Positions 28,571 through 36,737 of a stretch of DNA of 64,000 nt are shown here, in pieces (position 1 is the stretch's first letter; the number at the start of each line of letters is the position of its first letter). Position numbers and translations under genes: made by a program. The stretch is from NCBI RefSeq assembly GCF_000384235.1, contig NZ_KB913033.1:813164-877163 (forward strand). Reading direction: 5' to 3'. This DNA comes from Hydrogenovibrio halophilus DSM 15072. Lineage in GTDB: Bacteria; Pseudomonadota; Gammaproteobacteria; Thiomicrospirales; Thiomicrospiraceae. A model generated the notes under the pieces. That model was not told the origin of the DNA and did not search any database. It saw only the letters and a list, made by a program, of their open reading frames with translations.

Positions 28571-28999
28571 ATGACGGTTTATGCCTCCCTGTTTGCCGTC
28601 TCTTTTCTGGCGGCAACGCTTTTCCCGACCGGTTCGGAAGCGTTGCTGCTGGCGCTGGCCAGTCAGGGACACAACCTCTGGTGGCTATGGGCCGTGGCCA
28701 CCCTTGGCAACAGCCTGGGGTCGGTTGTGAACTACCTGATCGGGCGCTACCTGTTGCACTTTCAGGATCGCAAATGGTTCCCTGTCAGCCCGCAGCAACT
28801 CCATCGCAGTCAGGACTGGTTTCAGCGCTACGGGCTCTGGGCTCTGTTGTTGGCCTGGTTGCCCATTGTCGGCGACCCTCTCACCCTGATCGCCGGGGTG
28901 ATGCGAACGCCTTTCTGGTTGTTTGCATTACTGGTGACTCTGGGCAAAGCCCTGCGCTATGGAGTATTGCTCGGCCTGTTGCAACTCTGGACTGGCTGA
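28571..28999 (+). CDS. YqaA-like small DedA/VTT-family membrane protein
   Basis: A 142-residue membrane protein with hydrophobic segments near 4-27, 36-57, 87-105 and 115-138. The pattern Phe-Pro-Thr-Gly-Ser-Glu (18-23), Thr-Leu-Gly-Asn-Ser-Leu-Gly-Ser (near 44-51) and Pro-Ile-Val-Gly-Asp-Pro-Leu-Thr matches YqaA, a short relative of DedA/SNARE-associated proteins thought to act on lipids or in flippase-like roles. It lies 37 bp after the thioredoxin-fold gene, probably one transcript. Confidence 0.85.
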   Translation: MTVYASLFAVSFLAATLFPTGSEALLLALASQGHNLWWLWAVATLGNSLGSVVNYLIGRYLLHFQDRKWFPVSPQQLHRSQDWFQRYGLWALLLAWLPIVGDPLTLIAGVMRTPFWLFALLVTLGKALRYGVLLGLLQLWTG

Positions 29000-29028
29000 G
29001 CCAAGTCCCTGCCAGGTCCCACGCCAAC

Positions 29029-29406
29029 CTACTTTCCTAGCAACACGCTGGAATCCTGCAGATACTGACGCGCTTGCTTCAAAACCGCTTCATACTCACC
29101 GTGCTCGGACCCCTGATGGACTTCCTCCAAGACCTCTTCGATGCGCTCCATTTCTTCTTCCATTCGTTCCAGCGAATTTTCAAGAGTGTAGGTCAGTTGA
29201 TGCACCTCGCCCATTTCCGCCGGTGTCACCTTGCCGTCTTCCACGATCGCAGCCAGCTTGGCATTGTACTCCGCCATAAAGGCCTGAGCCTCGGCAAAGC
29301 TGGCCGGTTTTTTGCCTTCAAAATGCTCGTCGTCACTGGCCAGAACCGCATTCGACGCCAGCCCACCGGCCAAAATCATTGTCATCATTTGCTTTTTTAA
29401 TTTCAT
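29029..29406 (-). CDS. Small exported acidic helical protein
   Basis: 125 residues: a signal peptide to about residue 23 (Val-Leu-Ala before Ser-Asp-Asp), then an acidic, probably helical and coiled-coil region with a Glu-rich stretch at 75-95. It resembles gammaproteobacterial secreted proteins of the DUF6746 type, but I am not certain. No catalytic motif. GAGGA precedes the ATG, which overlaps the diguanylate cyclase stop by ATGA. Function unknown; coupling suggests it works with the cyclase. Confidence 0.65.
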   Translation of the reverse strand: MKLKKQMMTMILAGGLASNAVLASDDEHFEGKKPASFAEAQAFMAEYNAKLAAIVEDGKVTPAEMGEVHQLTYTLENSLERMEEEMERIEEVLEEVHQGSEHGEYEAVLKQARQYLQDSSVLLGK

Positions 29407-30527
29407 ACTTCCTCTCCTGTTTTTGAATCACTTTGAACCAAAACCCGATTTCTCCCGGCCGCTTTGGCCGCATAGAGCAAATCGTCTACGGCTTTCAGCG
29501 TATTTTCCACGGGTTCACCGTGGTAAGCCACCACTCCGAAACTGGCGGTCACGGACCAATCAACGGCAAAGGGCGTCAGCTCGATTTTGTGGCGCAACTG
29601 TTCGGCCAGACCCTGAGCCTGAGACAAGGTCAGACCGGGACAAAGCACCACAAATTCCTCACCGCCCCAGCGGCCAATGGAAACGCCTTCCGGCAAGACG
29701 TCTTTCAGTAGCGTGGCGATTTTTCTCAGCACCTGATCCCCAGCTTGATGCCCCAGGCGATCATTGATGGTTTTAAAATGATCCAGATCCACCATCAACA
29801 GCGACAGTGGCGTACCCGCTTCCTGAGCCCCCTGCGACTGCTTTTCAAGCAAATGGGTCAGATAACCGCGGTTATAAAGCCCTGTTAAAGGGTCCTGCTG
29901 ACTCAGACGGTGCAACTCTTGATTCTGCTGCTGCAACAAATTGCGTCCGATCGATTTGATTTTTTCATTATGGTAGGTCAGAAACATCACCAGAAAATAC
30001 ACAATCACCGACTGGCGCAGTTCGTCCCAACTGTAGGGCAAAGGCAGGACATCCGCCAGACTGAGCCCCACCAGACTGAGCACCACCACAGAATAGGCCA
30101 GCACCCAGCGAATCGCCTCTCGCGAAGGGAACAGCAACATGGTGAACAATGGAATGAACAGCAACCAGAGGTAACCGGTATTGCCGAGCCCACCTGACAC
30201 AAAAATCAGCAGACTCATAAAGTAGACGGAAATCACCAGAAAACGCAGCCCGAACAGCAGCAGGCCGAAACGCCTCACGATCCACAGATTGAGTAGCTGC
30301 GCCAAACCGAGAACCATCTCGAAAAGGCCCAACTCCAGCTTTGTGTCCGAGATCACATAGTTGGCTCCGAACAGCAGAAATACCAGCGCGGTGGCAATGG
30401 AAAAATGATGCAACAGTCCCAGCGATACCTGATGCCGCACCGCCTGAATGGCTCGGGTGGGCTCATACAGATCGGAATCGCGAGGCGTGCGTTTGGAAAA
30501 AGGATCGGGCTCAATCGGGGTGGTCAT
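29403..30527 (-). CDS. Membrane-anchored diguanylate cyclase
   Basis: Makes cyclic di-GMP from two GTP. The 374-residue protein has an N-terminal membrane region of five to six segments (about 42-180), a short coiled coil and a GGDEF domain (about 205-365). The active motif Gly-Gly-Glu-Glu-Phe is at 288-292; Asp-Leu-Asp-His-Phe-Lys is at 247-252. The residues at the usual I-site (R-x-x-D five residues before GGEEF) are not Arg/Asp, so product inhibition is probably absent. ATG 30527 has GGAG upstream. The downstream small exported protein is coupled to it. Confidence 0.9.
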   Translation of the reverse strand: MTTPIEPDPFSKRTPRDSDLYEPTRAIQAVRHQVSLGLLHHFSIATALVFLLFGANYVISDTKLELGLFEMVLGLAQLLNLWIVRRFGLLLFGLRFLVISVYFMSLLIFVSGGLGNTGYLWLLFIPLFTMLLFPSREAIRWVLAYSVVVLSLVGLSLADVLPLPYSWDELRQSVIVYFLVMFLTYHNEKIKSIGRNLLQQQNQELHRLSQQDPLTGLYNRGYLTHLLEKQSQGAQEAGTPLSLLMVDLDHFKTINDRLGHQAGDQVLRKIATLLKDVLPEGVSIGRWGGEEFVVLCPGLTLSQAQGLAEQLRHKIELTPFAVDWSVTASFGVVAYHGEPVENTLKAVDDLLYAAKAAGRNRVLVQSDSKTGEEV

Positions 30528-30612
30528 TGTTATGGTCTCCTAACCGTTCCCTCAAAACCGAACGGCAACAGAAAAAACTATAGCACAAACCACCCTCCGT
30601 GACAGCCACCCA

Positions 30613-30624
30613 ACCAAGCCTGGT
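30613..30624. repeat. Near-copy of ACCAGGCCTGGT (one mismatch) after the MBL-fold gene
   Basis: ACCAAGCCTGGT. It ends exactly at the stop codon of the minus-strand metallo-beta-lactamase-fold gene, followed by a T/A-rich stretch. Possibly a degenerate copy. Confidence 0.6.
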
Positions 30625-31706
30625 TAATTTTTGGCATCGGCGATCAGTGTTTCATACACACTCAACGCATTGGGTTTGGCCAGTTGTTCGAACACCGGGC
30701 GGTCAGCATACTCGGACTGATCCACCTGTTGCGCCGCATGCGCATCGCCGCCTTCATCGATCACTGCCTGCACCTTTTCCACCAGATCGGCAAAATAATC
30801 GTAGGTGCGGGCTTTCAGCGTCGGCAAATCCGAAGGGGTGCCATGCCCGGGGATCACCGTCACGTCGTCCGGCACCATCTCCATCATCCGCTCGAACGAC
30901 GCCATCCATTCCAGCACATTAGACCCGTGCAACAGCCCCGGCAAACGTTCATTAAAGCCCAGATCACCGGTAAACAACAGATTGCGCGAAGGCACATAAG
31001 CCCCGGTCATGCTGGGCGTGTGGCCACCGCCGAAATTGTACAGTTCCACGGTTTCACCACCGCCGACATCGATCACTTTTCTGTCTTCAAACGTGGTGAA
31101 ATGCTCGGTCACATCCCGTGCCGAATCGGTAATGGCTTTGCCGCGTGCGGTAGCGTAACGGGCCTTGTCTTCGGGAAAACTCCGCTCCCAGTTTTCATTG
31201 GCCAGACGCTGCGAGTAAAGATTCCTGACGCCCACGTCCCACCAGTAGCTGCTGCCCAGATAGGCATGGCCCTGATTGTTTTCCACCGCCAGCCACTTCA
31301 CCGACTTGTCGGTCAGGCGTTTGATCTGCTGATGAAAACTGTACGCCACCGCCGGATTGGGCCCGGCGTTGTAGACAAACACCCCGTCGTCAAACATCAC
31401 AGCTGTCAGGTTGTTATTCAGGCCGAAATTTTCACGCGTGCCCCAGATAAAACTGCCCACAACCGTATAGACGCCTTCCTGCACTTTCTGTGCCTTCGGA
31501 ATCGGCAGTTCCGGACCTAGATAGCCTTGCTGCTTTATCACACTCGCCACTTCTTCTGCATAGGTTGTATACCAGTCCGCCTGGGCTTCCTGAGCATAGG
31601 TTTTGGCGCTCTGCACAAACGGATCTTCCGATGCCGCCGCGTTCTGGCCCCAGGCCAATAGCGGGAACATCAGCGCCGGCAGTGTCAACAATCTTGCTTG
31701 TCTCAT
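30624..31706 (-). CDS. Exported metallo-beta-lactamase-fold protein with altered first metal motif
   Basis: A 360-residue protein with a signal peptide (residues 1-25, Gly-Gln-Asn-Ala-Ala-Ala). The beta-lactamase fold motifs are Gly-Gly-Gly-His-Thr-Pro (226-231), Phe-Thr-Gly-Asp-Leu (245-249) and Pro-Gly-His-Gly (286-289). Where H-x-H-x-D-H is expected there is Glu-Asn-Asn-Gln-Gly-His-Ala-Tyr (142-149), lacking most Zn1 ligands. Zinc loading may be reduced or the substrate different. AAGGAG precedes ATG 31706. The substrate is unknown. Confidence 0.8.
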   Translation of the reverse strand: MRQARLLTLPALMFPLLAWGQNAAASEDPFVQSAKTYAQEAQADWYTTYAEEVASVIKQQGYLGPELPIPKAQKVQEGVYTVVGSFIWGTRENFGLNNNLTAVMFDDGVFVYNAGPNPAVAYSFHQQIKRLTDKSVKWLAVENNQGHAYLGSSYWWDVGVRNLYSQRLANENWERSFPEDKARYATARGKAITDSARDVTEHFTTFEDRKVIDVGGGETVELYNFGGGHTPSMTGAYVPSRNLLFTGDLGFNERLPGLLHGSNVLEWMASFERMMEMVPDDVTVIPGHGTPSDLPTLKARTYDYFADLVEKVQAVIDEGGDAHAAQQVDQSEYADRPVFEQLAKPNALSVYETLIADAKN

Positions 31707-31779
31707 AAAACGCTCCTTTGAATCACCATTTAACGTCATTTTAACGCCAACGCGACGTTATTTTTTTGCAACAAAAAAG

Positions 31780-31816
31780 CAGTTTGCACCCGAGGGCGAC
31801 AGCAAACTGTTAAAAT
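31780..31816 (+). promoter_or_regulatory. Exonuclease-gene promoter with 8-bp inverted repeat
   Basis: An extended -10, TGT-TAAAAT (31808-31816). A perfect inverted repeat CAGTTTGC (31780-31787) and GCAAACTG (31802-31809) spans the spacer region, so it could be an operator. On the minus strand the same repeat is followed by C then TTTTTT and could be a terminator instead. Confidence 0.5.
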
Positions 31817-31848
31817 GCGTTTTTTTGCAACCATCATTCTGACCCCTT

Positions 31849-32928
31849 ATGAGCAACGCCCAGCTGATTCTGATCGACAAACGCAATCAACCCATCAAAG
31901 AGTACATCGTCGCGGTCGCCGCGTCCGATGGTCTGGACATCAAAGGCATGCAGGTCATCGCCTCCCCTGCCAAAGGCGAAAAAGCCCTGCTCACCGCCAC
32001 CTTGCGCATTCCGCCTCTGGAAACCCTGAACTTTGACACCCGCAAAATCGTGGAGCGTATGCTCGAGCAGTTTCTGGTCAAGGACGAGGTCCTGACGGTG
32101 GATCAGCTGATCGAACGAGCCAGCGACGACGACGCGGTGCGTCAGGCCCTGACCCGTTCGGTGAAAAAACTGCGTGAAAAACTGACCGAACTGGTCAAGG
32201 AATTCACCCGCTCGGAAGTGATCAACCTGATCAATGAGCGCCGCAATGACGCCCTGTTCAAACTGAAAGAAACCGATCAGGAACTCAAAGGCAAAAACGT
32301 GGTCTGCATCGACATCGAAGCCACCGACATTGCCACCAAAGACAGCGCCGACATCATTCAGGTGTCTCTGTGCGATCTGGACGGCAACAAACTGTACGAC
32401 CAGTTGATCAACCCCGGTTACGACATCCCGGAAAACGACAAACACAACATCACCACCGAAATGGTGGCCGAAGCCCCGTTTCTGACCCAGGCCTGGGACG
32501 ACATTCACCGCCACTTGCACGAGGCCGATGTGGTGCTGGCCTATTCCACCGAGTCGGATTTTGCCTATCTGGAAAAAAGCGCGAGCAAGAAAATGCTCAC
32601 CTTTGAACTGGACTACAACAACTGGCTGGACGTGGCCGTGCTCACCAAGGATCTGGTCGGGGCCCTGCGCTGGCAGTCGGAAAAAATGTACTGGTTCTAC
32701 AAAACGCCCAAACTGACCGACGCCTATGAAAAGGTGCTGGGCAAACCTTTTCCCGGCGACGCACACGATGCGCTGGCCGATGCCCAGGCGACCGCCGAAC
32801 TGTTTCGGGCCCTGCTGGAAAAAGGGCGCAAATCGCAAATCTCGCTCAAGACCAAACCGGCAGAAAAAGAAAGCATTTCCAACAACCCGTTTGCCCAGGC
32901 TTTTGCCGCCGCCAAACGACGCAAATAA
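31849..32928 (+). CDS. DEDDh 3'-5' exonuclease with unassigned N-terminal domain
   Basis: A 359-residue protein. Residues 150-325 form an RNase T/DnaQ-type exonuclease: motif I Asp155-x-Glu157, motif II Asp237, motif III His306 and Asp311, i.e. the full DEDDh set. The first 140 residues form no domain I recognise: a beta-rich start followed by helical, charged segments with possible coiled coil (96-140). The C-terminus ends in a basic tail. No clear ribosome site before ATG 31849. The next gene is hisI, 17 bp later. The substrate could be DNA or RNA. Confidence 0.8.
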   Translation: MSNAQLILIDKRNQPIKEYIVAVAASDGLDIKGMQVIASPAKGEKALLTATLRIPPLETLNFDTRKIVERMLEQFLVKDEVLTVDQLIERASDDDAVRQALTRSVKKLREKLTELVKEFTRSEVINLINERRNDALFKLKETDQELKGKNVVCIDIEATDIATKDSADIIQVSLCDLDGNKLYDQLINPGYDIPENDKHNITTEMVAEAPFLTQAWDDIHRHLHEADVVLAYSTESDFAYLEKSASKKMLTFELDYNNWLDVAVLTKDLVGALRWQSEKMYWFYKTPKLTDAYEKVLGKPFPGDAHDALADAQATAELFRALLEKGRKSQISLKTKPAEKESISNNPFAQAFAAAKRRK

Positions 32929-32945
32929 CCGTCAGGGAGCCGACC

Positions 32946-33389
32946 ATGTCCGAGCCAACGCTTACTTTCAAAGCCTTGGAAAGCGCCGAAAAAGACCAAT
33001 GCTTTGACTGGGACGCGGTGCAGACTCAAATCGGTTTCAGTGAGCAGGGATTGGTGCCGGCGATCGCCCAGCAATACGATTCGGGCGAGGTGCTGATGCT
33101 GGCGTGGATGAACCGCGACGCTCTGGCCGAAACCCTGCAGACGGGGCGCGTGTGCTATTGGTCGCGGTCACGTCAGAAACTGTGGCGCAAGGGCGAAAGT
33201 TCGGGGCAGGTACAAGTTCTGAAATCCCTGCGACTGGATTGCGACGGCGATGCCTTGCTGCTCATCGTCGATCAGACCGGCCCGGCCTGCCACACTGGCC
33301 GCAAAAGCTGCTTTTACACAGAAGTGCAAGGCGATCAGGCCAGAATCCTGAGCGATCCTTTGATCGACCCCAAAGACCTGTATCGCTGA
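32946..33389 (+). CDS. hisI: Phosphoribosyl-AMP cyclohydrolase
   Basis: Opens the purine ring of phosphoribosyl-AMP in histidine synthesis. The 147-residue chain is stand-alone HisI, not fused to HisE. It has Trp-Ser-Arg-Ser-Arg near 76, Cys-Asp-Gly-Asp-Ala at about 98-102 for metal, and Cys-His-Thr-Gly-Arg-x-Ser-Cys-Phe with the other ligands. It is outside a his operon and probably co-transcribed with the exonuclease. Confidence 0.95.
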   Translation: MSEPTLTFKALESAEKDQCFDWDAVQTQIGFSEQGLVPAIAQQYDSGEVLMLAWMNRDALAETLQTGRVCYWSRSRQKLWRKGESSGQVQVLKSLRLDCDGDALLLIVDQTGPACHTGRKSCFYTEVQGDQARILSDPLIDPKDLYR

Positions 33390-33412
33390 TCCTGGATACA
33401 ACCTGCCAAACC

Positions 33413-33424
33413 ACCAGGCTTGGT
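33413..33424. repeat. Near-copy of ACCAGGCCTGGT (one mismatch), hisI/truD convergent junction
   Basis: ACCAGGCTTGGT, lying between the convergent ends of hisI and truD and sharing a base with the truD stop. Same position class as the terminator-type copies. Confidence 0.65.
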
Positions 33425-34461
33425 TAAAACTGGATCAATTCCCGCAATAGTGTGGTGGCGTAGGTGCCAGCCGGCAGCGTAAACGCCAGTTCCAGCGTAT
33501 CGTCCCCAACCCAGTGCCAGCTCAGATTTTCAGGCAGCAGACGCAAAGCGCGCCGCGCCTGTTTCATCCCGGCCTTTTCCAGTCCCGCCTGCCAGACAGG
33601 GTGACGTGCCATCACGGCCTCTTCCCAATGCCTCGGTTCGCCTTGCGTCATCAGGCGGCCACGCCCGCTGAGCAAGCCTGTGGGTTGCAGCTCCCCGGCC
33701 GCCACCCGTCGCATGATCGCCTCATCGAGCTCTTCCATCACAAAGCAGCCGCCCGAATCGGTCATAAGCACATCGCCGACAATGGCCTGATCCCACCGCT
33801 CATCGGCCACGCGCTGACTCAGGCAATCGTTGAAAATGGCCGAACGCATCGCCGACAGATACAGTCCGCGCAAATGGCGGGGCAAACGGCGTTTGGGATG
33901 AGCCAGCCAATCCGAAGCCGCCGCCAGGTTCTGTCCGTTGTGCCCAAAACGCTGCGGCCCGAAATAATTGGGAACACCGTTTTGCGCCAGTCGCTGCAAG
34001 CGCTGAGCCAGCACATCACGGTCGCCGCAAAACCGACGCAGCCGCAATCCGAATCGGTTGGCACGGAGCCCGCCGGTCTGCAGCTTACGGCGATGGCGCC
34101 TGGCTTCCAGCACCTGTACGCCGGGCAGAGACACGGCCTGCCAGTCAGGGTCGTCGCAACCGGGCAGATGCACACTGACCCACTGACGGGTGACCGCCTG
34201 TCGGTCCTTCTTGCCGGCATAGCCAAACGCTTTCTGCGGCAACTGCCACAATTTGGCCAACTCACGCACCACCCATTCGGTGTTCTGACCGGTTTTTTCC
34301 AGCCACAACCACAGATGCTCGCCGTCCCCGTCCAGCTCATAGCCCAGCTGTTCGGTCACCTGAAAATCTTCCGGCAAGGTCTTGAGTTGCGCCTCGGCCA
34401 CGGGCCCGTCCCAGGCATAAGTCCAATCCGGCAATGGCGAGGAGACGGTTTGCGTCATCAA
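33424..34461 (-). CDS. truD: tRNA pseudouridine synthase D
   Basis: Makes pseudouridine at position 13 of tRNA-Glu type tRNAs. The 345-residue protein has the TruD motif Gly-x-Lys-Asp-x-x-Ala-x-Thr (Lys-Lys-Asp at 84-86, likely catalytic Asp86), Asn-Tyr-Phe-Gly-Pro-Gln-Arg-Phe-Gly and the C-terminal Pro-Ala-Gly-Thr-Tyr-Ala-Thr-Thr. The start overlaps the upstream lipoprotein gene by ATGA. Confidence 0.95.
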   Translation of the reverse strand: MMTQTVSSPLPDWTYAWDGPVAEAQLKTLPEDFQVTEQLGYELDGDGEHLWLWLEKTGQNTEWVVRELAKLWQLPQKAFGYAGKKDRQAVTRQWVSVHLPGCDDPDWQAVSLPGVQVLEARRHRRKLQTGGLRANRFGLRLRRFCGDRDVLAQRLQRLAQNGVPNYFGPQRFGHNGQNLAAASDWLAHPKRRLPRHLRGLYLSAMRSAIFNDCLSQRVADERWDQAIVGDVLMTDSGGCFVMEELDEAIMRRVAAGELQPTGLLSGRGRLMTQGEPRHWEEAVMARHPVWQAGLEKAGMKQARRALRLLPENLSWHWVGDDTLELAFTLPAGTYATTLLRELIQF

Positions 34462-34925
34462 AGGTCCCGAAACAGTTTTTCAGCGATCGGGCGCACTTTG
34501 TTGTCAGGCGTCGGCTCCTGCTCATACACCTGAACCAGCAACTGATCAATGTTGCCGGGCACCATGTATTCCTTGATCATTTCCCGCGCACCGGGGGGCG
34601 AGTCCTTGTGAATGTAGTTGTAAATAATGCGCAGATGACACGGATTGTCGGGATCAGAAGCCAGTGGCCGAATCGACGAACCGCCGTCCAGCTTGTACGC
34701 CTGCTTGGTCATGATCGTAACCTTGTGCCAGTAATCGGCTTCAATCGGCTCGGCAAAACAGATTTTCAGCAACCGGTCGAAATTGCCCGACCCGGAATCC
34801 ATGTCGGTCACAATCTGCGCCGAAGCAATGGTCACAGGCGGTTTTTCGCACCCGGCCAACAATCCGAACGCCACAAGCAGCCACGCCAGGCGACCCAATC
34901 CATGCTCAATGTTCCACGTTTTCAC
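34458..34925 (-). CDS. Lipoprotein of unknown function
   Basis: 155 residues: an N-terminal hydrophobic segment and lipobox Leu-Leu-Ala-Gly-Cys with Cys26 as the lipidated residue, followed by Glu-Lys-Pro-Pro. The rest is a mixed soluble domain with one further Cys-His and one Cys-Phe. No conserved motif I can name. It is coupled to truD by ATGA, though a functional link is not obvious. Confidence 0.7.
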   Translation of the reverse strand: MKTWNIEHGLGRLAWLLVAFGLLAGCEKPPVTIASAQIVTDMDSGSGNFDRLLKICFAEPIEADYWHKVTIMTKQAYKLDGGSSIRPLASDPDNPCHLRIIYNYIHKDSPPGAREMIKEYMVPGNIDQLLVQVYEQEPTPDNKVRPIAEKLFRDL

Positions 34926-35035
34926 ACCCTTCTCCTTCTTCCCGCTTACAGGCCTCTCAGCCCCCTGTTCCAGCAGCGATTGACTTAAGTCCGACAGGCG
35001 GCTAGCGAGGAATGTGCCAAACCCCTTTCGTCACC

Positions 35036-35063
35036 AGTTTAGCGCGCCTTGTGCACAAATCAA
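35036..35063 (-). promoter_or_regulatory. Promoter for the lipoprotein-truD pair
   Basis: TTGATT (35063-35058), 16-bp spacer, TAAACT (35041-35036) on the minus strand, about 110 bp before the lipoprotein ATG. The 34926-35165 gap holds nothing else except the divergent CHAD promoter. Confidence 0.5.
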
Positions 35064-35117
35064 AAACGTCCAGCCTCAATCCTTCAAAGAACCGTCATAC
35101 CCGACTCAAAATGTTCG

Positions 35118-35126
35118 TGTTAGAGT
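35118..35126 (+). promoter_or_regulatory. Extended -10 promoter of the CHAD gene
   Basis: TGT-TAGAGT, 40 bp before ATG 35166, with AGGAGG downstream at about 35150. No clear -35. Confidence 0.4.
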
Positions 35127-35165
35127 AGAAGAGTTGACGCATTCCAATCAGGAGGCATCCTACCC

Positions 35166-36026
35166 ATGTTCAGCACCCACGAAGCAACGGCCATTATTCG
35201 ATTTGCCCGGTCTCAGGCGCTGGAAGCGATTGAAGCCGAAAACCGGCGTCTGCACGAACACGGACTGACCCACGATGCCGTGCACGACATTCGGGTCCTG
35301 ACCAAGCGCCTGCGTGCCTGGGCCCGCCTGCTCAAACCTTTCGATCACGATTTCTACACGCGCAGTGAGGCCAACCTGAAAGCCATCGGCAAACAGCTGT
35401 CTGGCCATCGCGACCAGAAAGTCCAACAGGAGGCTCTGGCCAAAATCCAACCGACTATGCCAACGGCACTGGCCGACACCCTGGACGATATGATAGAGGC
35501 ACTGAACGTCGACGAACCCGACACCAACGAACATAAGCAACCAACCCACGACAAGCTGCACCACTCACTGGAAAACGCGCTGGACCTGGAATGGGCGCAT
35601 TGGCATCAATTCCGCACCGAGCAGATTCAAGACCCGCGCAAACTGGGCAAGCGTCTGCGTAAAACCCAAAAACGGGTACGCGAGCTGGCACGCAGCCGCC
35701 GCCATGCGGACGCGACCGACCAACATCATCAGTGGCGCAAATGGGTCAAGCGCTTGATGTTTCAGCAGCAATTGCTGCAGGACGCGCGCGTGATCGACGA
35801 ACCCGACAGCATCAAGGCACTGAAAAAGCTGGGCAGTCAGTTAGGCAAGGAACACGATTTTGCCATGCTCGAAAACGCGGTACACCACTCCCGTCCGCCT
35901 TTCCACCGGCTAAACCAGGCTCAGCAGCATCAATTGCTGAAACACCTGAAAGCGCAGCGCCATCACCATCTGAAAAAAGCCAAAAAACACCACAAACGGA
36001 TCAAGGCGTCATTGAAAGCAGCGTGA
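35166..36026 (+). CDS. CHAD-domain protein
   Basis: A 286-residue helical, very basic and His-rich protein. Ala-Val-His-Asp-Ile-Arg-Val-Leu-Thr-Lys-Arg-Leu-Arg (near 38-50) and the second His-x-x-Arg-Lys-Trp-Val-Lys-Arg (near 189-197) are the paired CHAD motifs, which bind polyphosphate. It has no adenylate-cyclase-like CYTH domain. Strong AGGAGG upstream. Probably associates with polyphosphate granules; a role in metal or phosphate storage is inferred. Confidence 0.88.
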   Translation: MFSTHEATAIIRFARSQALEAIEAENRRLHEHGLTHDAVHDIRVLTKRLRAWARLLKPFDHDFYTRSEANLKAIGKQLSGHRDQKVQQEALAKIQPTMPTALADTLDDMIEALNVDEPDTNEHKQPTHDKLHHSLENALDLEWAHWHQFRTEQIQDPRKLGKRLRKTQKRVRELARSRRHADATDQHHQWRKWVKRLMFQQQLLQDARVIDEPDSIKALKKLGSQLGKEHDFAMLENAVHHSRPPFHRLNQAQQHQLLKHLKAQRHHHLKKAKKHHKRIKASLKAA

Positions 36027-36034
36027 CAGGCGTC

Positions 36035-36046
36035 ACCAGGCCTGGT
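36035..36046. terminator. ACCAGGCCTGGT palindrome, copy 8 (CHAD/methyltransferase junction)
   Basis: Exact 12-mer between the convergent CHAD and methyltransferase genes, with an A run on one side. It has little flanking symmetry, so it is a weaker hairpin than the other junction copies. Confidence 0.55.
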
Positions 36047-36068
36047 CAAAAACCCATCTGACCGGCCT

Positions 36069-36662
36069 TCAGTCTTGTCTCACACAGCGAGAAATCGTAT
36101 AGTCTTTGCCCTGCTTGACCTTTTCGTAATTGCCAAACACTTCCATAAAATTGCGCTTCATATACTGACGCAAGCCATTGATGGTCACCACCACAAATTG
36201 CCCGTCCGGTTGCAGGTGTTCCCGCACATCCTGCAACAGAATGGTCAGCATTTCCTTGCCCACTTTGGCCGGAATGTTGGACACCACGGTAGAAAAGCGG
36301 GTGTCGGCAGGCACATGACTGAGGCCATTGGAAAGATAGGCCCGGGCATTGTCCAACCCGTTGCGCCGCGCGTTTTCCGCCGCATAATCCACCGCCACAA
36401 AATCCTTGTCCACCAGATGCACCTCGGCCTGAGGGCATTGTGCCGCCATGGCCAGCCCCAGCGGGCCGTAACCACAACCGATGTCGAGCATGGCGGTCTC
36501 CTGTTCCAGCCGCAGATGCTTGAGCAGCAATTGGGTGCCCGCATCGATGTCTCGCGGGCTGAACAGCCCCCAGGTGCTGTGAAAAGTCAGATCGTGCTCC
36601 AGTAAACGGGCGCGAATCACCCGGTCGTTTTTCAGCGGATTTTGTCGGGAATCTTGTGGCAT
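36069..36662 (-). CDS. RsmC/MTS-type SAM-dependent methyltransferase
   Basis: A 197-residue class I methyltransferase of the single-MTS-domain type. Leu-Asp-Ile-Gly-Cys-Gly-Tyr-Gly-Pro-Leu-Gly (59-69) is motif I; Asp at about 85 follows. Instead of the Asn-Pro-Pro-Phe of RsmC/RlmG, motif IV reads Asn-Ile-Pro-Ala-Lys (about 128-132). The target may be RNA, but the altered motif leaves it open. It lies divergent from rep. Confidence 0.8.
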   Translation of the reverse strand: MPQDSRQNPLKNDRVIRARLLEHDLTFHSTWGLFSPRDIDAGTQLLLKHLRLEQETAMLDIGCGYGPLGLAMAAQCPQAEVHLVDKDFVAVDYAAENARRNGLDNARAYLSNGLSHVPADTRFSTVVSNIPAKVGKEMLTILLQDVREHLQPDGQFVVVTINGLRQYMKRNFMEVFGNYEKVKQGKDYTISRCVRQD

Positions 36663-36737
36663 GTCGACCTCATTGGCAGGAGAATTTTGCTATTATAGGC
36701 GATCCCTTTTCAGGATGCGAAAGAGCCAGAACCGCCC

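Noticed and set aside
32486-32497. CCCAGGCCTGGG in the exonuclease gene
   Set aside because: It differs from the 12-mer at both ends; it encodes Gln-Ala-Trp in a normal context and could be chance.
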